Positions 33,260 through 42,073 of a stretch of DNA of 64,000 nucleotides are shown here, piece by piece. Within the stretch, counting starts at the first letter, position 1; each line of letters starts with the position of its first letter. A model generated the notes under the pieces. That model did no database searches and was not told where the DNA came from. It worked only from the letters and a program-made list of their open reading frames with translations. Source of the DNA: Palsa-1233 sp031367105 (GTDB lineage: Bacteria > Gemmatimonadota > Gemmatimonadetes > Gemmatimonadales > GWC2-71-9). The position numbers and the translations under genes are program-made. The stretch covers positions 32,387 to 96,386 of the forward strand of contig JANLPG010000095.1 of NCBI GenBank assembly GCA_031367105.1, written 5' to 3'.

Positions 33260-33936
33260 GTGGCCTCCGCGTCGTGGCGATCGATGGACCGTCTGCGTCG
33301 GGGAAGTCGAGCACCGCTGGCGAGGTGGCCCGGCGGCTCGGTTTGATCCACTTCGACACGGGCGCGCTCTACCGTGCACTCGCGTGGGTTGCGCTCGAAG
33401 AGGGGACGGAGGAGCCGGAGCGGATCCTCCGCGCCGCCGCACGAGTCGGCCTCGCACTGGAACTCTCCGAAGGCGGCTTGATTGTGGAGGCCGCGGGTCG
33501 CGACCTCGAGCCGCAGCTCCGCAGCCCCGAGGTCAGCGCCGGCGCTTCGAGGGTGGCTGGCCACCCACTGCTGCGCGACTGGGTGAACGAACGACTCCGG
33601 GCCGGAGTCGTGGCTGCCGGGGGCGGGGTCCTCGACGGCCGCGATATCGGGACGGTCGTCTTCCCGGATGCGCAGCTGAAGGTCTTCCTGACCGCCACGC
33701 CGGAGGTCAGGGCACTCCGGCGGTTGCGCCAGCGAGGGGACGCGGTGGACCCCTCCCGCCTGGCCCGGGAAGCAGCTGCCTTGGCCGAGCGGGACCGACG
33801 GGATGCCGCCAGACCAGTGGCGCCTCTGGTGCAGGCCCCGGATGCGATCCTGCTGGACACCACCTCGCTCTCCCTCGGCGAACAGGTGGAGCGGATCGTG
33901 GCCATGGCGCGGGAACGCGGGTTGCTGCTCGACTGA
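33256..33936 (+). CDS. cmk: Cytidylate kinase
   Basis: Phosphorylates CMP and dCMP. P-loop AIDGPSASGKSSTAGEVARRLG at positions 8-29 (conserved GPSASGKSS), FDTGALYRALAWVAL, a GVLDGRDIGTVVFPDAQLKVFLTA stretch (conserved DGRDIGTVVFPDA), and RRLRQRGD..ERDRRDAARPVAPL. 226 residues, standard. aroA-cmk-rpsA is a common order. A promoter for rpsA lies inside its 3' end. Confidence 0.96.
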   Translation: MSGLRVVAIDGPSASGKSSTAGEVARRLGLIHFDTGALYRALAWVALEEGTEEPERILRAAARVGLALELSEGGLIVEAAGRDLEPQLRSPEVSAGASRVAGHPLLRDWVNERLRAGVVAAGGGVLDGRDIGTVVFPDAQLKVFLTATPEVRALRRLRQRGDAVDPSRLAREAAALAERDRRDAARPVAPLVQAPDAILLDTTSLSLGEQVERIVAMARERGLLLD

Positions 33937-33950
33937 GGTGACGCTATTCT
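33922..33950 (+). promoter_or_regulatory. Predicted promoter of rpsA
   Basis: TTGCTG (33922-33927), 17 bp, TATTCT (33945-33950), starting inside cmk. The ~105-nt leader it would produce carries a small hairpin CGAGGA-ACCC-TCCTCG (33985-34000). A leader of this kind ahead of S1 could serve autoregulation, but nothing specific was recognised. Confidence 0.5.
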
Positions 33951-34056
33951 TGAAGGCTGGCCTGAAACGGTTTTGGGCCGCCCTCGAGGAACCCTCCTCG
34001 CCCCGTGCGGATCCTCGCGCGGCTTCTCGCAGTCGCTGTTTCAGGACCCTACCCGA

Positions 34057-35823
34057 ATGCCCGAAACCCTTGCCACCGACGACACCCCGACCTCCGACGC
34101 GATTCCCTTCGTGACGCCGACTGGCCTGCGCGTGCGCGCGGACCTGTACGATGAGGACTATTCCGACGACGAGTACGAGTCGATGCTGGCCCTGTACGAA
34201 GGGACCATGTCGCAGATCGCCGAAGGCGAAATCGTCAAGTCGAAGATCCTCCGGATCACCGAAAACGCGGTCATCCTCGACGTCGGCTTCAAGTCGGAAG
34301 GCTCCGTGCCGCTCGACGAGTTCAAGGACCCGCAGAATCTTCAGGTCGGCGACGAGGTCGAGGTCTTCCTCGAGCACCTCGAAGACCAGGAAGGCGCGGT
34401 CGTCCTCTCGAAGAAGAAGGCCGACTTCATGCGCGTCTGGGAGAAGATCCGGATGGCGCACGAGTCTGACGAGCCGGTCGAAGGCACCCTGATGAAGAAG
34501 ATCAAGGGTGGCGTGGTAGTGAACCTGATGGGCGTCGATGCCTTCCTTCCCGGGTCGCAGATCGCGCTCCGTCGCGTGCCGAACATCGATGAGTTGCTCG
34601 GGTCGACGTACGAGTTCAAGATCATCAAGCTGAACAAGCGCCGCCGGAACATCGTCGTGTCGCGTCGCGTGATCCTCGAGAACGAGCGGGCCCACAAGCG
34701 CGAGCACCTGATGAAGGAGCTCGAGGTGGGCCAGGTGCGGAAGGGCATCGTCAAGAACATCACCGACTTCGGTGCGTTCATTGATCTCGGCGGCGTCGAC
34801 GGCCTGCTGCATATCACGGATATGTCGTACGGGCGCGTCTCGCACCCCAGCGAGCTGGTCGGGATCGGTCGTGAAGTCGAAGTCAAGATCCTCGACATCG
34901 ACTGGCAACGCGAGCGCATCTCCCTCGGGATGAAGCAGCTGCAGTCCTATCCGTGGCAGAACGTGGCCGAGAAATACCCGGTCGGTTCGCGCGTGCAGGG
35001 GAAGGTGGTCTCGATCACCAACTACGGCGCCTTCGTCGAGCTGGAGCCGGGCATCGAAGGGCTGGTGCACATTTCCGAGATGAGCTGGACACGCAACGTT
35101 CGCCATCCGTCGAAGATCGTCTCGATCGGCGAGACCATTGATGCGGTGGTCCTCAAGGTCGATGAGAGCGAAGAAAAGATCTCGCTCGGGATGAAGCAGA
35201 CGGAGCAGGATCCGTGGATGATCCTCCCGCTCAGGTACCCGGTGGGCACGCGGATCTCGGGCAAAGTCCGCAACCTGACCTCCTTCGGAGCGTTCGTCGA
35301 GATCGAGCCGGGTATCGACGGACTGATCCACATCTCCGATATGTCCTGGACCAAGCGAGTGCAGCATCCGTCGGAAGTCGTGAAGAAGGGCGACGGTGTC
35401 GACGTCATCATTCTGAACATCGATTCCGATAACAAGCGGATCTCCCTCGGCCTCAAGCAGGCCACCGACGATCCGTGGCTCACCATCGGCGAGAAGCTGC
35501 CGATCGGAACCGAGCTGCGGGCCACGGTGCTCCGCCCAGTCGACAAGGGGATCGTGCTTGACCTCGGCAACGATATCGAGGGCTTCGCCCCGGTCTCGCA
35601 GATGGGAATCGGGCAGGACCAGAATCCCGAAGATGCGGTGGTCCTGCAGCAGCAGGTCATCGTCCGGATCCTGGAAGTCGACCCGATCCATCATCGGGTC
35701 GTCGTCGCGATCATCGAATATCCGGAAGACGGCATCCCCTCGCCGGAGCAGGTGGCGGCAGCGGTCGCCGAGGCAGCGCGCGCCGCCGAAGCGGCGAAGG
35801 CCGCCGAGGACAACGGGGAGTAG
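34057..35823 (+). CDS. rpsA: 30S ribosomal protein S1
   Basis: 588 residues with six S1/OB repeats. Repeats 3 to 5 are most typical (VKNITDFGAFIDLGGVDGLL; VVSITNYGAFVELEPGIEGL; VRNLTSFGAFVEIEPGIDGL), while 1, 2 and 6 are more diverged, as usual. It helps the 30S bind mRNA, which matters where Shine-Dalgarno sequences are weak. An N-terminal acidic extension (DLYDEDYSDDEYESM) and an Ala-rich helical C-tail frame the repeats. ATG 34057 chosen; upstream in-frame codons belong to the leader. Confidence 0.97.
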   Translation: MPETLATDDTPTSDAIPFVTPTGLRVRADLYDEDYSDDEYESMLALYEGTMSQIAEGEIVKSKILRITENAVILDVGFKSEGSVPLDEFKDPQNLQVGDEVEVFLEHLEDQEGAVVLSKKKADFMRVWEKIRMAHESDEPVEGTLMKKIKGGVVVNLMGVDAFLPGSQIALRRVPNIDELLGSTYEFKIIKLNKRRRNIVVSRRVILENERAHKREHLMKELEVGQVRKGIVKNITDFGAFIDLGGVDGLLHITDMSYGRVSHPSELVGIGREVEVKILDIDWQRERISLGMKQLQSYPWQNVAEKYPVGSRVQGKVVSITNYGAFVELEPGIEGLVHISEMSWTRNVRHPSKIVSIGETIDAVVLKVDESEEKISLGMKQTEQDPWMILPLRYPVGTRISGKVRNLTSFGAFVEIEPGIDGLIHISDMSWTKRVQHPSEVVKKGDGVDVIILNIDSDNKRISLGLKQATDDPWLTIGEKLPIGTELRATVLRPVDKGIVLDLGNDIEGFAPVSQMGIGQDQNPEDAVVLQQQVIVRILEVDPIHHRVVVAIIEYPEDGIPSPEQVAAAVAEAARAAEAAKAAEDNGE

Positions 35824-35844
35824 GACCCTCCGGCACCGGCAACT

Positions 35845-35885
35845 CCACGGGCGGGCTGGACGAAGGATGTCCCGCCCGCCCGTGG
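35845..35885 (+). terminator. Inverted repeat after rpsA
   Basis: A 12-bp perfect stem: CCACGGGCGGGC (35845-35856) with GCCCGCCCGTGG (35874-35885), 17-nt loop. There is no T-run after it, so it is either a Rho-independent terminator of a poor kind or a 3'-end protecting hairpin. The remaining bases to 36060 show nothing recognisable. Confidence 0.55.
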
Positions 35886-36060
35886 CGCGTTCAGCCCTGC
35901 AAACCGTGCAGGCGGTGTGGCGCCCGTGAGTGCTGCACGCCGAGGGTCAGCTCTCCCCTGGAGCCGCTCCACAGCGACCTGCCGATCTGGCCGAAGTGCG
36001 CCACCGAATGGATCGGAGTCCGGCGGTATCCCACCGTGGTGGCGAAGGCGTCTGGGGCAC

Positions 36061-36066
36061 TAGATT
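36061..36066 (+). promoter_or_regulatory. Possible -10 box of the carboxylase operon
   Basis: TAGATT 9 bp before the pccB-like ATG (36076), with no convincing -35. If used, transcription would start only a few bases before the ATG, again suggesting a leaderless or near-leaderless message. No Shine-Dalgarno is visible. Confidence 0.35.
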
Positions 36067-36075
36067 CCGCTGATC

Positions 36076-37629
36076 ATGACAGACATCCAGGCGCGTCTCG
36101 ACGACCTCCATCACCGCCAGACGCTGAGCGAGCAGGGTGGTGGTGCCGACCGCATCGCCCAGCAGCACAAGAAGGGGAAGCTCAGTGCCCGCGAGCGCCT
36201 CGATCTCCTGCTCGACCCGGGCAGCTTCGTGGAACTGGATCGCTTCGTCACCCACCGTGCCACCGAGTTCGGCGTCGAGGCCAATCGTCCGCTCGGCGAT
36301 GGCGTCGTGACGGGCTGGGGACGGATCGACGGCCGCCTCGTCTATGTCTACTCGCAGGATTTCACCGTTTTCGGCGGATCGCTTTCCGAAACGCACGCTG
36401 CCAAGATCTGCAAAGTGATGGAACTCGCGATGCGCAACGGCGCACCGGTCATCGGACTCAACGATTCCGGCGGTGCCCGGATCCAGGAAGGTGTGGCATC
36501 CCTCGGCGGTTACGCGGACATCTTCCTGCGCAACACCCTCGCATCGGGTGTTGTGCCGCAGATATCTGCGATCCTGGGACCGTGCGCGGGCGGAGCGGTG
36601 TACTCTCCGGCGATCACTGACTTCGTCTTCATGGTTCGCGGCGTCAGCTATATGTTCGTCACCGGGCCCAGCGTCGTGAAGACGGTCACGCACGAAGACG
36701 TCAGCTTCGATGATCTCGGCGGCGCCGATGTGCACGCCGAGACGTCCGGTGTCGCGCATTTCGTCCACGCGTCGGAACCCGAGTGTCTCGCGGCAATCCG
36801 GGAGCTGGTCGCCTTCCTCCCTGCCAACAATCTCGACGATTCTCCCCGGCTGCCGGTCTCAGATCCGGTGGACCGGCGCGAGGAACGCCTCCTGGAGCTC
36901 ATTCCCGAATCGGCGAGCACGCCGTACGATATGCACGAGGTAGTCCGGCTGGTGGTCGACGACGGTAACTTCTTCGAAGTGATGGCAGGGTTTGCCGGGA
37001 ACATTCTTACCGGCTTCTCCCGGCTCGGGGGGCAGTCGGTCGGAATTGTCGCGAACCAGCCAGCGGTCCTCGCCGGGGTGCTTGATATCTCCTCGTCGGT
37101 GAAGGCGGCTCGATTCATTCGCTTCTGTGATGCCTTCAACATCCCGCTCGTCACCTTCGTCGATGTTCCCGGCTTCCTGCCTGGGGTGAGCCAGGAACAC
37201 GGTGGGATCATCCGGCACGGAGCGAAGCTGCTCTATGCCTACTGTGAGGCCACCGTTCCGAAACTCACCGTCATCACCCGGAAGGCTTACGGCGGAGCGT
37301 ACGACGTGATGAGTTCCAAGCACATTCGCGGTGACATCAACCTGGCCTGGCCAACCGCCGAAATTGCGGTGATGGGGCCCAAGGGGGCTGTCGAAATTCT
37401 CTACCGGGATGAGATCTCGAAGGCTGCCGATCCGGTCGCCGAGGCGGCCGCCAAAACAGCCGCCTACACCGCGGCGTTCGCGACCCCCTATCAGGCCGCC
37501 GCGCGCGGTTACATTGATGATGTCATCGATCCGAGGGACACCAGGCTCCGCCTGATCGACGCCCTGCAGACCCTCGGCGCCAAGCGAGACCGGAACCCGC
37601 CCAAGAAACACGGATGCATCCCGCTCTGA
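36076..37629 (+). CDS. pccB: Acyl-CoA carboxylase, carboxyltransferase subunit (propionyl/methylmalonyl-CoA type)
   Basis: 517 residues. Carboxyltransferase fold with both halves: HKKGKLSARERLDLLLDPGSF, VYSQDFTVFGGSLSETHAAKI, GLNDSGGARIQEGVASLGGY, GPCAGGAVYSPAITDF in the N-half and FVDVPGFLPGVSQEHGGIIRHGAKLLYAY, ITRKAYGGAYDVMSSKH (split over the C-half) afterwards. It transfers CO2 from carboxybiotin to propionyl-CoA or a related acyl-CoA. The biotin carboxylase and carrier are downstream in the same operon. Substrate not provable from sequence. Overlaps the next gene by 16 bp. Confidence 0.92.
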   Translation: MTDIQARLDDLHHRQTLSEQGGGADRIAQQHKKGKLSARERLDLLLDPGSFVELDRFVTHRATEFGVEANRPLGDGVVTGWGRIDGRLVYVYSQDFTVFGGSLSETHAAKICKVMELAMRNGAPVIGLNDSGGARIQEGVASLGGYADIFLRNTLASGVVPQISAILGPCAGGAVYSPAITDFVFMVRGVSYMFVTGPSVVKTVTHEDVSFDDLGGADVHAETSGVAHFVHASEPECLAAIRELVAFLPANNLDDSPRLPVSDPVDRREERLLELIPESASTPYDMHEVVRLVVDDGNFFEVMAGFAGNILTGFSRLGGQSVGIVANQPAVLAGVLDISSSVKAARFIRFCDAFNIPLVTFVDVPGFLPGVSQEHGGIIRHGAKLLYAYCEATVPKLTVITRKAYGGAYDVMSSKHIRGDINLAWPTAEIAVMGPKGAVEILYRDEISKAADPVAEAAAKTAAYTAAFATPYQAAARGYIDDVIDPRDTRLRLIDALQTLGAKRDRNPPKKHGCIPL

Positions 37630-38636
37630 CTCACTCGTCGCGCCGCGCCGCCAGCGCCTGGACTCCCCTCGTGGTCGGGCTCACGATGGCGGCCTCGTCG
37701 TTGCCGGCGCAAACTCCTGTGGTGGTGACCACCGGCGGTGGGACGGCAGTCCAGCGTGCCGAACTGTTATTGCGGGATGGTCGGCGGGCCGACGCTGCCG
37801 ACCTGCTCGGGCGGCATCTCGCCGAACAGCCCACGGATGGACGTGCCTGGCTCTACCTCGGTCGGATCTACCTCGCCGACGCACAGCGCTGGCACCGCGC
37901 AGGGCACGCCGGCGACCCACCGGGGAGCCTGCTGCTCGATTTTGCCGGCGCCGCGTTCGAACAGTCGCAACAGCTCCTCGCCGACTCCGGCAACGTGCAT
38001 CGGGTGCTGGTCGCAGTGGAGCGCACCACGAACCGCGTCGAACAGCTGGGGTGGATCGAAGCCGTCCATCGTGGATTGCCCGCCGAGGAACTCCCACTTC
38101 CCCCGGTGCTCGGCGAACTGGGCCGCAACTTGCTCGCCTCGTGCCCTCGGGGTGGCGTGCTGGTGACGGGGTCGATGGTCGAAACCGCCGCGACCTGGGG
38201 CATTCGCCTGCTCGAGGCGACCCGTCCCGATCTGCTCCTGTTGCGGCCCGACCTCTATGCCTGGGATTTGCGCTATCGCGCTCAGATGGCCAGGGCGCTG
38301 GATGTCGATTCCACCGTTGACCTCCCCGTGGCACTCTCACGCGCCTCGGCCAACCGCCCCATCTGCCTGACACCCACGGTGGATTCACTTACCGCACCTG
38401 CGCTTGAGTGGCGTGTCGTTCGGCTCGTCCTTGCGGCCGGGCCTGCCGGTGCCTTCGGCGAGGAGCAGATCAGCGTCCACACCTTTGCCAGGACCGGCCT
38501 CGCCGGCTCGGTCTGGAGCGAAGCCGTGCGCGACGTCTACGACCTCGCCGCCCGTCGGAACCAGTCGCTCTGCCAGACGCTGTTCGGTGCGAGTGACGCT
38601 CAGGGCCTGCCGACCATCGCTTCCTGTCCGCGATGA
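37614..38636 (+). CDS. Secreted TPR-like protein of unknown function
   Basis: 340 residues. A signal peptide (basic start, hydrophobic PLVVGLTMAASSLPAQ) leads into an ELLLRDGRRADAADLLGRHLAEQP/DGRAWLYLGRIYLADAQRW stretch that reads like tetratricopeptide repeats (positions ~50-100). The rest has no recognised domain but contains NLLASCPRGGVLVTGSMVETAATWGI and four Cys residues. Lies inside a carboxylase operon with coupled overlaps on both sides (16 bp and ATGA), which is odd for an exported protein. Confidence 0.75.
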   Translation: MHPALTHSSRRAASAWTPLVVGLTMAASSLPAQTPVVVTTGGGTAVQRAELLLRDGRRADAADLLGRHLAEQPTDGRAWLYLGRIYLADAQRWHRAGHAGDPPGSLLLDFAGAAFEQSQQLLADSGNVHRVLVAVERTTNRVEQLGWIEAVHRGLPAEELPLPPVLGELGRNLLASCPRGGVLVTGSMVETAATWGIRLLEATRPDLLLLRPDLYAWDLRYRAQMARALDVDSTVDLPVALSRASANRPICLTPTVDSLTAPALEWRVVRLVLAAGPAGAFGEEQISVHTFARTGLAGSVWSEAVRDVYDLAARRNQSLCQTLFGASDAQGLPTIASCPR

Positions 38637-40165
38637 CAGCTGGGGAAGTACGGCGTGTCCTGATTGCCAACCGCGGCGAGATCGCGCTGCGCATCATCCG
38701 CGCCTGCCGTGATGAAGGGCTTGAATCGGTGGCGGTCTATTCCGAGGCGGATCGCCACGCCCCCTTTGTGCGCGCCGCCGACCTTGCCGTGCCGATCGGC
38801 CCTTCCGCTCCCTCCCAGAGTTATCTCGAGATCGCCCGACTCCTCGAGGCGGCGCGGATCAGCGGCGCCCAGGCGATTCACCCCGGCTACGGCTTCCTCT
38901 CCGAACGCGCCGCGTTTGCGCAGGCCGTGGTCGACGCCGGTCTGGTGTTCGTCGGACCGCCGGCAAGCGCCATCGCGGCGATGGGCGACAAGACCAGCGC
39001 CCGTCGGTTGATGGCCGCCGCCGGCGTCCCGATCGTGCCGGGCGGCGTCAGTGCCGTGACCAACCCTGCCGAGGCGGCGATCCTGGCTGGGGACCTCGGC
39101 TATCCGGTGCTGGTAAAGGCTGCCGCTGGCGGGGGCGGGAAGGGGATGCGGGTGGTGAGGCATCCCGCGGAGCTGCCGGCGGCACTGACCACGGCGGCGA
39201 GCGAAGCGCTGAAAGCGTTCGGGGATGGCAGCGTCTATCTCGAGAAGTACATCGAGTTGCCGCGACACGTCGAAATTCAGGTGCTGGCGGACCACGAGCG
39301 CACCATCCACATCGGAGAGCGCGAGTGTTCGGTGCAACGCCGCCACCAGAAACTGGTCGAGGAGGCACCGTCGGTGGCCGTCGATCAGTCGCTGCGCGAG
39401 CAGATGGGTGCCGCCGCAGTTGCGGCGGCGACGGCCGTGGGATATCGCGGTGCGGGCACCTGCGAGTTTCTCCTCGCGTCGGACGGCTCCTTCTACTTTC
39501 TCGAAATGAATACGCGGATCCAGGTCGAGCACCCGGTGACCGAGGAGGTCTACGGCGTCGATCTGGTGCGCGAGCAGCTCCGCATCGCTCGTGGCCTGCC
39601 CATGTCGGTTCCTCTCGGGCCACTGTCGCCCCGCGGCTGGTCGATCGAGTGTCGCATCACCAGTGAAGACCCTGCCAACGGACTGTTGCCGAGTTCGGGG
39701 GTGATCCGCTGGCTGCGCGCTCCGTCGGGGGCAGGTGTCCGCTGGGATAGCGGCGTGGAAAGTGGCAGTGAGGTCACGCTGTTCTACGACTCGATGCTCG
39801 CCAAATTGATCGTTCGGGGTGCCACGCGCACCGAAGCGATCGACACGATGCGACGCGCCCTCGATGAGCTGATGGTGGTGGGAGTCGCCACGAATATTCC
39901 GTTTCACAGGCGGCTCTTCAACGACGCGGAGTTTGTGGCGGGCGCAATCGACATCCAGTTCCTGGAGCGGCGTGGCGATCTGCTCGCCAGTACGGACGAC
40001 GACGCCACCTTGCAGCGGCTCGCCGTGACCGCGGCACTGCTTGAGCAGGAGCGGCGCGGCAGCCGGCGACCGGTGGGCCGACAGGGTGGCGAGGCCCGAA
40101 CCGATCGCGCGGCACCGAATGCGCCTGGATGGCGTGATGCCGCGCGGCGCGAAGGGCTGCGATGA
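38633..40165 (+). CDS. accC: Biotin carboxylase subunit of acyl-CoA carboxylase
   Basis: 510 residues. ATP-grasp biotin carboxylase: RVLIANRGEIALRIIRACRD, HPGYGFLSERAAFAQA, MGDKTSARRLMAAAGVP, KAAAGGGGKGMRVV (nucleotide loop), ERECSVQRRHQKLVEEAPS, FLEMNTRIQVEHPVTE with catalytic residues. It carboxylates biotin on the carrier encoded at 41391. The C-terminal ~60 residues are a variable basic extension (RRPVGRQGGEARTDRAAPN). The ATG overlaps the secreted TPR gene. Confidence 0.95.
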   Translation: MTAGEVRRVLIANRGEIALRIIRACRDEGLESVAVYSEADRHAPFVRAADLAVPIGPSAPSQSYLEIARLLEAARISGAQAIHPGYGFLSERAAFAQAVVDAGLVFVGPPASAIAAMGDKTSARRLMAAAGVPIVPGGVSAVTNPAEAAILAGDLGYPVLVKAAAGGGGKGMRVVRHPAELPAALTTAASEALKAFGDGSVYLEKYIELPRHVEIQVLADHERTIHIGERECSVQRRHQKLVEEAPSVAVDQSLREQMGAAAVAAATAVGYRGAGTCEFLLASDGSFYFLEMNTRIQVEHPVTEEVYGVDLVREQLRIARGLPMSVPLGPLSPRGWSIECRITSEDPANGLLPSSGVIRWLRAPSGAGVRWDSGVESGSEVTLFYDSMLAKLIVRGATRTEAIDTMRRALDELMVVGVATNIPFHRRLFNDAEFVAGAIDIQFLERRGDLLASTDDDATLQRLAVTAALLEQERRGSRRPVGRQGGEARTDRAAPNAPGWRDAARREGLR

Positions 40166-41394
40166 GCAGTACGGGACCAGAGGTGGTGGTCCGCAGCATC
40201 GCCGCGGGCGGCGACGGCGTGGCGACCCTCGATGACGGTCGGACCGTTTTCATCCCCCGTGCTGCGCCGGGAGATCGGCTTCGGCTCCGATCGGTCCGGA
40301 CCCACGCCCGATTCGCACGCGCCGAAATCGCCGAGATCCTGACGCACGGCCCGGGACGGGTCACGCCGCCCTGCCCGCATTACATCGGCGATCGTTGCGG
40401 TGGCTGCCAGCTGATGCACCTCACCCCCGAGCTCCAGCGTGAGGTGAAGGGGCGCAATGCCGGCGATGCGCTCCGCCGGATTGCCAAACTCGACGTCAAG
40501 GATCCGGAGGTGATGGCCTCCCCAGTGCAGTTGGGCTATCGAGCCAAGGTGACGTTCGCGATGTCAGCCGGAGCGCTGGGCTACCACCGGGCCGGCGATG
40601 CGGACCGCGTGTTCGACGTTCGCGACTGTCTGGTCGCCGAGCCTGCCGTGCGTCGCCTGCATCAGGCACTGCGTTCGGCGCGGTCGGCACTGCCGAGCAA
40701 CACGACGCGCGTAGTGTTGCGCCGCGATCGAGACGGGTCGTTGCACGTCGTCGTTCGCACCGACGAGCGTGAGGCGTGGCGCCACGGCGCACGGCTCCAT
40801 GCCCGGATGCAGGCCGCGGGAGTCGACGCTGTCGTCTGGTGGCATCCTGAGGGCGGGGCCCCGCGTGCGGTCGGAGGCAGCAAGGACCCCTGGCCGGCCA
40901 CGGTGTTCCAGCAGATCCATCCTGCGATGGGACGGCTGGTTCGCACTCACGCCCTGGATTCGCTGGGCGTGGTGACCGGGCTGCACGCCTGGGATCTCTA
41001 TGCGGGTGTCGGGGAAACCACCACCGAGTTGCTGCGCCGCGGCGCCACGGTGGAGAGCATCGAACTCGACGCCCGTGCGGTGGCCCACGCCGAGCGCACT
41101 GGCCCCGCCGGCCCGCGCCGTCTCGCAGGCCGGGCCGAAGAGCGCATCGTCCAGCTCGCACCGCCCGCGGTGATCGTCACCAACCCGCCACGGACCGGGA
41201 TGGACCAGGTCGTGACGACCGCGATTGCGGCGTCCGGCGCCAACCGCCTCGCCTATATCTCCTGCGATGCGGCGACGCTGGCGCGGGATCTCGCGCGGCT
41301 CGCGGGCCACTATCGTCTCGCACACGTGGAGGCGTTCGATCAATTCCCCCAGACCGCCCACCTCGAGTGCGTCGCCTTGCTGGAGCGCCGATGA
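40162..41394 (+). CDS. TrmA/RlmD-type RNA (uracil-5-)-methyltransferase
   Basis: 410 residues. N-terminal TRAM-like beta domain (VVVRSIAAGGDGVATLDDGR), an iron-sulfur Cys cluster (CPHYIGDRCGGCQ and CLVAE), and a SAM domain with DLYAGVGETTTELL, NPPRTGMDQ, YISCDAATLARDLARL carrying the catalytic Cys, and FDQFPQTAHLECV. This is the RumA/RlmD or TrmA family; rRNA or tRNA target cannot be told. It lies between biotin carboxylase and biotin carrier with ATGA overlaps both sides. Confidence 0.9.
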   Translation: MSSTGPEVVVRSIAAGGDGVATLDDGRTVFIPRAAPGDRLRLRSVRTHARFARAEIAEILTHGPGRVTPPCPHYIGDRCGGCQLMHLTPELQREVKGRNAGDALRRIAKLDVKDPEVMASPVQLGYRAKVTFAMSAGALGYHRAGDADRVFDVRDCLVAEPAVRRLHQALRSARSALPSNTTRVVLRRDRDGSLHVVVRTDEREAWRHGARLHARMQAAGVDAVVWWHPEGGAPRAVGGSKDPWPATVFQQIHPAMGRLVRTHALDSLGVVTGLHAWDLYAGVGETTTELLRRGATVESIELDARAVAHAERTGPAGPRRLAGRAEERIVQLAPPAVIVTNPPRTGMDQVVTTAIAASGANRLAYISCDAATLARDLARLAGHYRLAHVEAFDQFPQTAHLECVALLERR

Positions 41395-41891
41395 GGTACG
41401 TCGTCACGATTGCGGGCCGCGAGTTCCAGGTCGAAGTGGATGGCGATCGCGTGACGGTCGATGGCCGCAGCGTGCTGGCGTCGATCGCGCGGAGCGCCTC
41501 CTCGCCGGAACTACGACTGACACTCGACGGCCGCTCCCACTCCCTCGCGGTCGAGGGGCAGGATGCGCTCGGCTGGCGACTCGTGGATCAGGGGGCCGTG
41601 CGCGACGTCGCAATCGAGGACGAGCGCACCCGCCATATCCGCTCGCTTGCGGGGTCGGCGAAGAGTGCCTCGAGCGGGGGCCTGGTCAAGGCACCGATGC
41701 CGGGTCTCGTGGTCCGGATCGAGGTGGCCGAAGGGGACGTTGTTGCTGCAGGCGCGGGCCTCCTCGTTCTCGAGGCGATGAAAATGGAGAACGAGTTGAA
41801 GGCTCCGGCCGCCGGAACCGTCCGCGCCATCCGCGTGTCGGCGGGGCAGGCGGTCGAGAAGGGCCAGGTCCTGCTGGAACTCGGGCCATAG
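41391..41891 (+). CDS. Biotin carboxyl carrier protein of acyl-CoA carboxylase
   Basis: 166 residues. An N-terminal ~100-residue segment with beta structure (RYVVTIAGREFQVEVDG), then a biotinyl domain with APMPGLVVRIEVAEGDVV and the biotinylation Lys in VLEAMKMENELKAPAAG. It carries carboxybiotin between accC and the carboxyltransferase at 36076. The ATG overlaps the methyltransferase stop (ATGA). Ends at a likely operon terminator. Confidence 0.94.
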   Translation: MRYVVTIAGREFQVEVDGDRVTVDGRSVLASIARSASSPELRLTLDGRSHSLAVEGQDALGWRLVDQGAVRDVAIEDERTRHIRSLAGSAKSASSGGLVKAPMPGLVVRIEVAEGDVVAAGAGLLVLEAMKMENELKAPAAGTVRAIRVSAGQAVEKGQVLLELGP

Positions 41892-41897
41892 TAGCCC

Positions 41898-41940
41898 CAC
41901 CAGGGCCTATTCGGGGGCTATTCGGGCCCGGGTGATTTTT
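41898..41940 (+). terminator. Intrinsic terminator of the carboxylase operon
   Basis: CACC (41898-41901) with GGTG (41931-41934) and GGGCC (41903-41907) with GGCCC (41925-41929), one A/G mismatch between, 17-nt loop, then ATTTTT (41935-41940). The stem begins 7 bp after the BCCP stop. Ends a run of genes that began at 36076. Confidence 0.65.
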
Positions 41941-41990
41941 CGGCCCCCCCCATCACAGCCTCTCCCGGCGCTCCCAGCAGGTACTCCGGC

Positions 41991-42020
41991 TTGACCCAAC
42001 CCCTTACTGGAGCTTAGCTT
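41991..42020 (+). promoter_or_regulatory. Predicted promoter of rplM-rpsI
   Basis: TTGACC (41991-41996), 18 bp, TAGCTT (42015-42020). The -35 is strong, the -10 matches at 3 positions. Leaves a ~45-nt leader with AGGAAGAG before the rplM ATG. Confidence 0.6.
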
Positions 42021-42073
42021 TCGAGTCTGTGTCCGAAGTGGTTTTTTGTGTCCCGGTGGCAGGAAGAGACTCG

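Noticed and set aside
33121..35694. Open frame of over 850 codons on the minus strand
   Set aside because: It lies antisense to cmk and rpsA, which are certain. The translation is His/Asp-rich with no domain; such frames are common opposite GC-rich genes.
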